Shown here piece after piece: positions 9,601 to 18,259 of a stretch of DNA of 64,000 nt. Numbering within the stretch: the stretch's first letter is position 1; each line of letters starts with the position of its first letter. Source of the stretch: Myxocyprinus asiaticus (lineage: Eukaryota; Chordata; Actinopteri; Cypriniformes; Catostomidae); NCBI RefSeq assembly GCF_019703515.2, contig NC_059363.1, positions 3,400,317 to 3,464,316 on the forward strand. The letters are read 5' to 3'. The notes under the pieces are model-generated. The model made no database searches and was not told the DNA's origin. It worked only from the letters and a program-made list of their open reading frames with translations. The position numbers and the translations under genes are program-made.

Positions 9601-12555
9601 AACGTTCCCGCTTAGCCAGACGGGATTCAGTAGATAAATGTTTTTTTGTTTTTTTGGCTTACTCTGAGTTTGTGTAGGAGTCGGTGTTGTGCTGGGCGCC
9701 GGACGCTTGCTGGCTTCCATCTCTAAGATAACGTTACCTAGTGTTGCAGTTTGTTGTCGCTGTTGAATAGCGGAAGAGAAGCACTGTCCTTTGGATTTTC
9801 CCGGCAAAAGCGACTCGCTCCCTTCACATGAAAATCAGTCTACAGGCTTTAATAGGCAACCTAGGAAGTCCGGGAAGGACTCATTTTTTAAGTTGCATTA
9901 CAAGCCGTTCACACATTGGCAAAAAAAGGCGAATATTACATGAAAATTGTTACATATTGCACATTGAACTTTGCCAACCAGTGTTCATTTTTACAGTTTT
10001 TTGTTTTCTTTTTTTTTTGTCTATTGTCGAAACTGTCCTGTACATCAAGTCAATATTTCATCATGTCATATTCATGGCATTTGCAAGAAGGCAATAAAAA
10101 GATGAGGTAAGAAATGGTTTAGGCTTTTATGCTGGTTTTGCTAACTTGATAACTGTTGGAGCCTGCAGATTCAGTGTGTTAATGAATTGTGTGTTTTGTT
10201 GGTGTTTGCTTGCTCTTGAAGATAATTGGCCCAGGGCCCTTGCAAGTCACAATTCACCCCTGTTCTTCAGGTTTATACAGTTTAGGATATTGCGTTACAT
10301 GTAGCACGTTTTTTAAGAAACGGCGTATTCACAGAGCAAAATATGCATTCTGACTAGCACGTATTAGTTCACATTCACCTGTTCAATGGCTTCATTATCT
10401 GTGCAGATGTACTGTAAGTTGTAATATTACAGTTAAGTTGTGGATATAGTGATTAATCTCACATTTGTAGGATGTGTTTGAGTGAGTGTTGGGAAATCAC
10501 CAACATATTATGACTGGATTGTTTAAATAAATTCTTTCTAGATTTGTATTTCTTATAGAGTGTCAGTATAGAGTCCAAAACCACAAGTACTACTGGGACT
10601 GATGGGATGAGTAAAAGCCAGCTAAAATCTTACTTAGTGCACCTTTAATATATTGCAGTATTATTTTCTGTCTCATCATATTTTCGTCAACAGTATGTTT
10701 TAATTAAAACCGTTTGATTATCATTGTAATGCGTCTTTTTCGTCTCGTCTTTGTCAGTAATTTTGTTGACGAGATTAACACTGCTATCAACTTTTAAGAG
10801 CATACACAAGCATAGTGGTGACCGTAAAGCTAATAGATATGAATCAAATGTCACAAAGCTTTTTGATTTCATGGGGTCTTTAAAATAATTTGGCTGTTGA
10901 TAATAGTGATTTTACTCATCTTTTTAATCTGCTAACATGTGTTGTTTTATGTATCTGGTCAGAAGACCCAGCAGTTGAGGGTTTAGACATATCCAGACAT
11001 CTACTATCCGGAGAGATACTGATCATTATGATGGTGCTGCTAATGTGGGCAGGTACACATTCTTAAGAACAAAGTAATACTGTTTTTTGATTTCCAACCA
11101 TGATGATTATAATTTAAAGTACTCTGATGTGAATGCAACTGTAATATGTCATCAGCATTGTAACAAAAAGAGTACCATACATAAATATATATACAGTTTA
11201 TCTATCTGTCTGTCTGTCTGTCTGTCTATACTGTATATACACAGCTCTGGAAAAATAAATAAATTAAATTAAAAATTAAAATTAATTAATTAATTAAAAA
11301 AAACCAATAAATTAAATTAATATTTTCTCTGGTTTTACTATTTATAGGTATGTGTTTGAGGAAAATGAAAATTTTTGTTTTATTCTATAAAATACTGACA
11401 ACATTTCTCCCAAATTCCAAATAATCATCACCGATCCTCCACCAAATTTCACAGTGGGTGCAAGACACTCCGTCTAACTATTAGATGACCAGATGGAGGA
11501 TCGGTGATGATCTTGGGGTGCTTCAACAAGGCTGGAATCGGGGAGATTCGTCTTTGTGAAGGACGCATGAATCAAGCCACATACAAGGTCATCCTGGAAG
11601 AAAACGTGCTTCCTGCTGCTCTGACAATGTCTCTCAACTCTGAGGATTGGTTTTTCCAGCAGGACAATGCTCCATGCCACACAGTCAGGTCAATCAAGGT
11701 GTGGATGGAGGAGCACCGGATCAAGACCCTGTCATGGCCAGCCCAATCTCCAGACCTGAGCCCCATTTAAAACCTCTGGAATGTGATCAAGAGGAAGATT
11801 GATGGCCATAAGCCATCAAACAAAGCTGAATTTTTGCTCCAGGAGTGGCATAATGTCACCCATCAGCAATGTGAAAGACTGGTAGAGAGCATGCCAAGAT
11901 ACATGAACGCTGTGATTGAAAATCAGGGTTATTCCTGCAAATATTGATTTCTGAACTCTAAGTTAAACATTAGTATTGTGTTGTTTAAAATGAATATGAA
12001 CTTGTTTTCTTTGCATTATTCGAGGTCTGAAAACACTGCATCTTTGTTGTTATTTTGACCAGTTGTCATTTTCTGCAAATAAATGCTCTAAATGACAATA
12101 TTTTTATTTGGAATTTGGGAGAAATGTTGTCAGTACTTTATAGAATAAAACATAAATGTCATTTTACTCAAACACATACCTATAAATAGTAAATCCAGAG
12201 AAACTGATAATTTTGCAGTGGTCTCTTGATTTTTTCCAGAGCTGTGTATACAGTATATATTGTATCATATATATTTAATGATGACCGTAAGAAAAGACAA
12301 CTGGAACTTTTCTCCTTTCAAACTCAATTGAGATTTCCAGATGGAAGATAGTGTTTTTTGTAATTAAAGATATCTGATCGGCATCCCTGTGATCAAATTT
12401 ATCCCTGTCTCATTGCAGCTGTGATTGCGCTCTTCTGTAAGCAATACGATATCATCAAAGACAACGACTCCAACAACCACAGTAAAGAGAAAACAAAACC
12501 TCTGTCTGAGCAAAGTACACCAGAATACCATAATGGAGGCCTGCTGGGCAGCAAG
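3599..12555 (+). CDS. fndc4: Fibronectin type III domain-containing protein 4 (five coding exons, 3' end unresolved)
   Basis: FNDC4 is a type I membrane protein whose FN3 ectodomain can be shed as a signalling factor; it is the sister of FNDC5/irisin. Five exons join in phase with canonical GT-AG sites: 3599-3671, 7045-7160, 7297-7501, 10963-11052 and 12419-12555, giving at least 207 residues (human is about 234). Residues 1-23 form a signal peptide. The FN3 domain spans about 28-118, with APVNVSVTHLRADSATVSW and IREVNTTSRACVLWDLDED. One transmembrane helix lies at 150-168 (LIIMMVLLMWAAVIALFC). The cytosolic QYDIIKDNDSNN motif follows. FNDC4 is preferred over FNDC5 because of the RQDG, VEGLD and DNDSNN stretches and because ZNF513 is next door. 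The sequence encoding the last ~20 residues was not located. Fish may carry two fndc4 paralogues; which one this is cannot be told. Confidence 0.93.
4846..5189. mobile_element. Small inverted-repeat element (TCTCATGACAA termini)
   Basis: The left end TCTCATGACAAGTCGTAAT is mirrored on the right by the complement of TCTCATGACAACTCATAA, and the similarity extends ~45 bases inward. The middle is AT-rich and non-coding. A related pair of arms occurs at about 50690-51095, so this is a dispersed family, probably a MITE. Confidence 0.5.
6070..6669. mobile_element. Palindromic MITE with TTAA target site
   Basis: The arm starts AGGGATAGTTCACCCAAAAA and runs through a TCACCCTCATGCCATCCCAG segment. The right half is nearly the exact reverse complement for over 250 bases, ending at CTATCCCT. 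TTAA flanks both ends (6066-6069 and 6670-6673), the target duplication of piggyBac-type transposition. There is no coding capacity. Other copies or half copies occur at 19158, 21085, 24425, 32549, 46019 and 50223. Confidence 0.8.
7045..7160 (+). CDS. fndc4: fndc4 coding exon 2 (N-terminal half of FN3)
   Basis: The acceptor TTTCACAG precedes the exon and the donor CAG/GTCAAA follows it. It encodes N25 to Q63, containing APVNVSVTHLRADSATVSW and VIGFAISQQ, the most conserved FNDC4/5 stretch. Exon phases fit both neighbours. Confidence 0.95.
7297..7501 (+). CDS. fndc4: fndc4 coding exon 3 (C-terminal half of FN3)
   Basis: Preceded by a TG run and TTTTAG. It encodes RQDGLMQRFIREVNTTSRAC and the DTDYIIQVQSVGLHGES strand region, ending at G/GTACAT. 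N-T-T is a conserved N-glycosylation sequon of this family. The 135-base intron 2 (7161-7296) holds nothing else. Confidence 0.95.
7638..8653 (+). mobile_element. Probable solo LTR in fndc4 intron 3
   Basis: The element begins TGTCACGGTC and ends GATCGTGACA (TG...CA termini, short inverted ends). It is flanked on both sides by the 5-base duplication GTTTC (7633-7637 and 8654-8658). It is 1016 bases long, strongly T/G-biased with few A, and has AATAAA at 8606-8611 near its 3' end. These traits fit an LTR left after recombination. No primer-binding site, polypurine tract or internal genes lie beside it. The long T-rich open frames inside are composition artefacts. A DNA transposon with TGTCACG ends is a less likely alternative. 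Confidence 0.6.
8889..10644. mobile_element. TTAA-flanked element with exon-like insert, fndc4 intron 3
   Basis: The termini AGCTGCAGTATGTAAGATT and the reverse complement of AATCTTACTTAGTGCACCT form inverted repeats. TTAA lies outside each end (8885-8888 and 10645-10648), as in piggyBac-type insertion. The 1.76 kb interior includes a CpG-rich patch near 8970-9010 and a minus-strand exon-like segment (9483-9720, listed separately). No transposase was recognised. Confidence 0.65.
9483..9720 (-). pseudogene. Exon-like fragment inside the TTAA element
   Basis: On the minus strand an ATG at 9720 opens MEASKRPAPSTTPTPTQTQS. A shift in an A-rich run (about 9640-9655) is needed to continue into a basic segment containing SRLAKRERYRGRVKTRVNIG and AFDSWRDLRSVLG. 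The reading ends at a good donor (CAG/GTAAGC, at 9482). The composition and the KTRVNIG..F..WR pattern look like real coding sequence, reminiscent of proteins associated with fish repeats. The family is not identified. As it stands it is frameshifted. Confidence 0.4.
10963..11052 (+). CDS. fndc4: fndc4 coding exon 4 (juxtamembrane and first half of TM helix)
   Basis: Encodes the EDPAVEGLDISRHLLSGEIL linker and the start of the membrane helix (IIMMVLLMWA). It ends GCA G/GTACAC. Phase 1 on both sides. The VEGLD motif is shared with mammalian FNDC4. Confidence 0.92.
11242..12246 (+). mobile_element. Tc1-like transposon, internally deleted, in fndc4 intron 4
   Basis: Inverted repeats start CACAGCTCTGG and are bounded by TA. 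About 220 bases of each end are complementary, including the GGAGAAATGTTGTCAGTA block. Outside the TA the flanks remain symmetrical (TATACTGTA / TACAGTATA). The interior keeps only the C-terminal half of a transposase. Confidence 0.85.
11493..11947 (+). pseudogene. Tc1 transposase remnant, truncated, stop at the catalytic Glu position
   Basis: The frame starts at GSVMILGCFNKAGIG (usual form VMVWGCF), passes the second catalytic acid (FFQQDNAPCHT) and reaches SPDLSPI. There the codon that should specify the third DDE residue (the E of PIENLW) is TAA at 11768. The frame then reads on through NLWNVIKRKIDG to a natural stop at 11945. The N-terminal helix-turn-helix domains and the first Asp are missing. 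It cannot encode an active enzyme. Confidence 0.85.
12419..12555 (+). CDS. fndc4: fndc4 coding exon 5 (end of TM helix and cytoplasmic tail)
   Basis: Preceded by CATTGCAG. It encodes AVIALFCKQYDIIKDNDSNN, then a hydrophilic KEKTKP...STPEYHNGGLLGSK tail, ending AAG/GTAAAA in phase 0. If the donor is not used, translation would run on 37 codons into the intron to a stop at 12664. A further small exon is expected by homology but was not identified. Confidence 0.9.
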
Positions 12556-12572
12556 GTAAAACATTCACATTT

Positions 12573-13260
12573 GACCAACACTTTGACTATGTTCGGAATA
12601 CTGAATTCTGTTCAGTATATGCTGTATACTGTTTTATTTATTTATTTGACTGAAAATAGCATGTGAAACAGAAGACATTTAACAACAATACACTTTTAAA
12701 ACAGTAGTATGCTACATTGTTTTCATATGAACTCACTATGTTTGTCACATGCATGCATGCATGTTTAATTCTGCATGTTGCGTCCAGTTATCATATTGGA
12801 AGTAAAAATGGTTATTTTGCGTTTTAATCCAATTTTGTGTTAACTCTTGGCAGTCCAGTGGAATAATGAGCCGAGAAACAGATCGCAGAAAAGCACTTTG
12901 CATTGTAGGATACAATAGTCCATGCAATATGCTCTGTTGTATACACTTATATATTTACGATTGAAAACACATTGATTTAGCTCTGTTAGAGCCTGTCAGC
13001 CACACTGGAACGGCGTTTTTATTCCACTGAAAATAGAGAATTTCAGAAATGCTCTATAGTACTGCATGTTTTGGTAAGCGATGGCTTCACGACAATTTCT
13101 GGCAAATATTTTATTGAAAAGTACAAAGAAAACTGCATGCATTCATTCAGTTTTCACTGTTTTGCAAAACAATGAAAAATCTTACTGAACATTTGCTGCT
13201 AGGCCTGCATTGTTCTGTTATGTTCAATATACTGTCCTTACTGTGTTACAAAAATCAAGC
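12573..13260. repeat. Dispersed repeat copy downstream of fndc4 exon 5
   Basis: The block with AAAACAGTAGTATGCTACAT and the following GTTTAATTC...GTCCAGTTA region recurs at 44360-44534 and, less clearly, after 45385. A GCAT run lies at about 12751-12764. There is no coding signal. The class of the repeat is unknown. Confidence 0.5.
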
Positions 13261-13319
13261 ATTTTAATGCAACCTAATCTCATTGAATGAATGTTACTAT
13301 AACTACATTTTTGACTTTG

Positions 13320-13945
13320 ACAAACCGACTTTTATGTGCCGCGTTCTACGTTTCGTTGCAGTTTCCTGGTGAAATGAACACTAGAGGCGCTACAACGCCT
13401 GTGTTTTAGTCGCTTTCACTCAAATCACGGCTGATTATGACTTCATCGCTTATTTTTATCACTGTCACTCACACACTGCTATGTTATGATATCAAAACAC
13501 TTTAATGCATCGTTTGAAAAACGTTACATTTTAACACTTGTATTACAGACTCACGTACATTTACACACTTAATCCAATGTGATTAGCTTCCGCGGTAGCT
13601 CACCTGATTGAGTGTTGGACTTGCTGACATGTGTGACGACAGTGTCATAGAAGTCAAACAAAATGACATGGTCAGAAAATGTGCATTGCTTTTAGGACAC
13701 TATCAGTTGGATTTAGGTGTTGGTTTAGGATAAGGATGTCTGTTCTGTTAACCCCTAATTTGCTTTTAGGACACTATTGGTTAGGTTTAGGTTAGTGAGG
13801 TACGTTTTATGTATTAAAACCTTGATCTCATATTCACCCTAAAAATCTCGTCTGATTACGACACCATTCCACTCGCTTTTGGCGCCCCCCGCTGGACATT
13901 TCACTGGGAAACTGTAGCGAAACATGGAATGAAGTGCGTACGTTT
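13320..13945. mobile_element. Non-autonomous TIR element with internal tRNA-like segment
   Basis: The end GTTGCAGTTTCCTGGTGAAATG is matched by the complement of CATTTCACTGGGAAACTGTA, and similarity extends ~35 bases outward and inward (GGCGC). A tRNA-like piece (GGTAGCTCACCTGATTGAG) lies near 13592. A relative with the same ends and layout is at about 26228-26850. Boundaries are approximate. Confidence 0.5.
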
Positions 13946-15244
13946 GATTTGCAAAAATGTTGCAAAAATAGTTTTCCTAACCCGTAAACTTTCTTTTCCC
14001 CTTTTGTAGTTTCAAAACACATCATCTTCTGTTAGCATCATCAAGGTTTAACCAAGATGTCATCAACAGATCTGTCTACGGATATCAATGCATTATTTGA
14101 TATTCATGACAAGCGTGAAAAGGCAATAGTAACTTAAACTATCTCTCGAATCGGGAATCATTAGGTAGTATACGGGTATTCGGTGGAATATTCCAATAAA
14201 GGACACTGAACATACTGTTCTTCTTCAATGATAAACAACTATATGGCTAATCACAAGAGGAGCTGTTGGTGCTATGAATATTGTGGAGTTCAAACATTGG
14301 CAGCAAGATATCACAGTGTCGATCTGTGCATATGGTTTTGTTGTGAATGTGTTACTTTGAAAGAGGATTACTGTATGAATGCATAGTATTGTATATGTGA
14401 CATTTGTCATTAATTCTTGCAAACTATGACAACAAATTCATCAATAGCCACAGAAGCGGCTTAAAAATATGCATTATTAATTTCTCACTGCAATGGACTG
14501 TGTAGGAATTGCTTGTTTTATTTTAAGTATTAATGCTGTGTTACTAAATGTCTCCCTTTTAGAGATTGTCGGCTGTTTTATGGGGTTTCCTTAAGAACCA
14601 GTGTTAGAGTGTCCAGCGTTCAATAAAGACATGGTACTGTGAGAAGTATTAGTGTGATAAACTAGTACAGTTTTAAGTTTTTGAACTTCTAAATTATGTT
14701 AATAGAATCATATGTCTACACTTATATTGTAGTGTACATAGTGAAAATAAAACACTTCTTGCTGTACATTTTTTACATAGTTGGCTGAGCGATAAGTTTA
14801 GATTCAGTTATTTAAGAAGGCCACACAGTTGTAGTTTGAGGCAATAGGTAATGAGTGTAATTTAAATACTGTATTTTAGTTTAGAGGTTAGAAGCTGTTT
14901 AACCACTGAAGTTTATTAATATTCTGATTCTCAGTCCTTCTTTCCAATAAATGGGAAACCGCAAACATTGTCTGTTGGTTATTTCAGAAAGGAATATTTT
15001 TTGTTGTTTATTTTGTCTTCAAAATCTAATTTTTCTCAAGAGACATGAATATCAGAACATTTTTAAGCCAACATCTTTTAATTGCCCAAACATGCGTTTT
15101 AAGAGCCTTTATGTACATATACTGTGTGTATGTATATATATATATATATATATATTGTGTGTGTGTGTGTATAACCTTTTTATTTTCATTCATGCTATTC
15201 ATGTGTCTATACATACACACACACAAAAATATATATATTTATAA
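13946..15244. other. Non-coding interval downstream of fndc4 exon 5
   Basis: AT-rich sequence without convincing ORFs apart from the weak terminal-exon candidate at 14563. A TA run and TG run (about 15132-15172) and a CA/TA tract (15213-15255) lie at its end. Confidence 0.5.
14563..14627 (+). other. fndc4: Candidate last fndc4 exon with poly(A) signal (weak)
   Basis: A pyrimidine-rich acceptor (TCTCCCTTTTAG, ending 14562) precedes a phase-0 reading of 14 codons to a TAG at 14605. AATAAA follows at 14622-14627. Splice phase and spacing fit a terminal exon after 12555. The encoded peptide does not resemble the expected SVNIIDV-type FNDC4/5 C-terminus, so this is only a candidate. Confidence 0.18.
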
Positions 15245-15789
15245 TATATATAATATTGATTACCACAAAAATTTATTTCGACTCGTCCCTGCTTTTCTTT
15301 AAAAAAAAATTAAATGGAGGTTCCAGTGAGGCACTTACAATGGAAGTCAATGGGGCACAATTTTTGGAGGGTTTAAAGGCAGAAATGTGAAGCTCACAAT
15401 TTTATTAAAGCACTTACATTAATTCCTCTGTTAAAACTTGTGTATTATTTGAGCTGTAAAGTTGTTTAAATGGTCATTTTTACAGTCATTTGGGGATTTT
15501 AGGATTTGTTGACATTACATCATTATGGCAACGAAGTTGTGAAGTTGGCTATACAGAAAAGGATAGTAAGTGATTTTATCACACTAAAATATATTTATAT
15601 ACCCATATTGTTTATGTCTTGTGGCTAAACTTCCATTCACTTCCATTGTAAGTGTCTTACTGTAACCTTGATTTTTGCCTCTTTTTTTTTTTTTTTTTTA
15701 AGAAAATGATGGGCAAGTCAAAATACATTTTTGTGGTTATCAATATTAAATGCTGTCGATTGAACTTGTGTTGAACCTTGAAAATTCCT
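15245..15789. mobile_element. TTAA-type MITE, left end missing
   Basis: The interior carries GGCACTTACAATGGAAGT on the left and its inverted partner near 15635-15655. The right end AAAATTCCT is followed by TTAA (15790-15793). The left terminus is lost at the TA-rich tract. It is a paralogue of the 49102-50218 element and shows the empty site for that copy's inner insertion. Confidence 0.65.
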
Positions 15790-15975
15790 TTAAGCCTATT
15801 TTTATGATTTAAGAAATGGATTTTAATTTAATAACACATTTCCATCAAATTGAAATGCCTAATTTGTAACTAAATTAAATTAATAAAACTTTATATATAT
15901 ATACGTTTTTTTTTTATTTAATTTTGTTAAAAGATTACTCATGGAAACTTGAAATTGAAATGTGACAACAGTGAT

Positions 15976-16018
15976 GATAGACAGACAGACAGACAGATGA
16001 TAGAATGATAGATAGAAC

Positions 16019-16059
<41 letters not shown>

Positions 16060-16153
16060 GCAGACAGACGGACGGACGGACAGACAGACAGATAGATAGA
16101 TAGATAGATAGATAGATAGGCAGACAGACGGATGGACAGACAGACAGACAGAC

Positions 16154-16184
<31 letters not shown>

Positions 16185-16245
16185 CAGACATACATACAGA
16201 CAGACAGACATATAGATATACAGACAGACAGACAGACAGACAGAC

Positions 16246-16295
<50 letters not shown>

Positions 16296-16465
16296 GCAGA
16301 CAGACGGACGGACGGACAGACAGACAGATAGATAGATAGATAGATAGATAGGCAGACAGACGGATGGACAGACAGACAGACAGACAGATAGATAGATAGA
16401 TAGATAGATAGACAGACATACATACAGACAGACAGACATATAGATATACAGACAGACAGACAGAC

Positions 16466-16545
<80 letters not shown>

Positions 16546-17039
16546 GGATGGATGGACGGACGAACGAACAGACAGATAAATAGATAGTGACAGACAGACA
16601 GACAGACATAGATAGATAGATAGATTAGATGGATTAGATGGATGGATGGAGGGATGGACGGATGGACAGACAGACAGATAGTGACAGACAGACAGACAGA
16701 CATAGATATATAGATAGACAGACATACATACAGACAGACAGACATATAGATATACAGACAGACAGACAGACAGATAGATAGATAGATTAGATGGATGGAT
16801 GGACGGACGGACAGACAGATAGATAGTGACAGACAGACAGACATAGATAGACATAGATAGATAGATAGATAGATTAGATGGATTAGATGGATGGATGGAG
16901 GGATGGACGGATGGACAGACAGACAGATAGTGACAGACAGACAGACAGACATAGATAGATAGATTAGATGGATGGATGGAGGGACGGACGGACGGACGGA
17001 CGGACAGACAGACAGAGAGACAGACAGACATATAGATAT

Positions 17040-17074
<35 letters not shown>

Positions 17075-17552
17075 TAGATATATAGATAGACAGACAGACA
17101 GACAGACAGATAAATAGATGGAGGGAGGGAGGGAGGGAGGGAGGGACGGACGGACGGACGGACAGATGGACAGACGGACAGACGGACAGACAGATAGATA
17201 GTGACAGACAGACATATAGATATATAGATAGACAGACATACAGACATATAGATATATAGACAGACAGACAGACAGATAGATAGATAGATAGTGACAGACA
17301 GACAAACATATAGATATATAGACAGACAGACAGACAGATATATAGATATATAGGCAGACAGACAGACATATAGATATATAGACAGACAGACAGACAGATA
17401 TATAGATATATAGACAGACAGACAGACATATAGATATATAGACAGACAGACAGACAGATAGATAGATAGATAGTGACAGACAGACAGACATATAGATATA
17501 TAGACAGACAGACAGACAGACAGACAGATAGATAGATAGATAGATAGATAGC
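15976..17552. repeat. 1.6 kb GATA/GACA tetranucleotide array
   Basis: An almost pure mix of GATA, GACA, GGAC and GGAT tetramers, organised in longer units that restart with GTGACAGACAGACA (for example near 16588, 16681, 16826, 16932, 17201, 17291 and 17472). Because TATC and TGTC phases lack stop codons, all three minus-strand frames stay open over hundreds of codons (Ser/Ile/Tyr/Leu/Val/Cys only); this is a composition effect, not a gene. GATA/GACA (Bkm-type) arrays are known from vertebrate sex-linked regions, but no such role can be inferred here. Confidence 0.95.
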
Positions 17553-18219
17553 TAGAACAGAGAGCATGCAGTACTTTGACGGTCCACCAGGTGTCGCGCT
17601 TTCGCTGTTTCACACTGAACTCACTGAATCACTTCCTGTGCTGCACATTCCCGTTACAACAACTACAGCTGCAATGAAACTTAAACACTTTCACTTCAAC
17701 AACACATGGAGACACTTTACAGGAATATCTATCCATATAGATAAACGATTCATCATGGATAGATGCTGATATACCCGCTGCTGGCTGTCTGGTGGTTATA
17801 AACAAAGGACTTTTATTTTATTTGGCATTTTTGGGGGGTTAGCCGGTCATGCTAATTAGCCTCCGACTGATAACAAGATAAACACAAATTAACCAGCAAA
17901 ATATGATTATTTTTTATTTATATGTGGATTAATAACAAGCAACACTATTAATCTTTACGATGATAACGTCATATAATCATATGTGACAGCGTGTCTGTCG
18001 TTTTGTCTTTATATTTTACATATAGTTTAATATTAGCTCATGCTAACAGCATTACTAACAGGAGTTTCAGGTGTTTTTGAATATTTGGATATGATGATTT
18101 TAGGGATATAAATCATTGAAGGTGTTTTAAGTCGGTATTTATTTGAGGCACTCTTTGTTCGAGAGAGGAAGATGATGGTGATGAAGATCAGCTGATTATA
18201 AACAGACACATTTAGAAAA
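17553..18219 (+). promoter_or_regulatory. znf513: Presumed znf513 upstream region and 5' UTR
   Basis: Non-repetitive sequence between the GATA array and the znf513 start codon. A CpG-containing patch lies at 17578-17605. The transcription start is not visible. Assignment as promoter is by position only. Confidence 0.35.
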
Positions 18220-18259
18220 ATGCCCAGGAGAAAACAGTCCAATCCACAACCTGTCAAAT
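18220..18259 (+). CDS. znf513: znf513 exon 1
   Basis: AAAATG context. It encodes the 13-residue basic start MPRRKQSNPQPVK and ends at a consensus donor T/GTAAGT (18260). One base carries over to exon 2. Confidence 0.93.

Noticed and set aside
13362..13410. Possible last fndc4 exon (GTTGCAG followed by a 15-codon frame to TAG)
   Set aside because: The sequence is the end of a TIR repeat that recurs at 26258, so the acceptor-like site is part of a transposon.
14951..15244. 97-codon + strand ORF with hydrophobic residues
   Set aside because: Its second half is a TA/TG microsatellite; no homology or suitable splice partner.
15880..17613. 577-codon minus-strand ORF (and two other long ORFs in different frames)
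   Set aside because: It is the translation of a GATA/GACA tetramer array, which lacks stops in every minus frame; composition is only a few residues and no splice or start context supports a gene.
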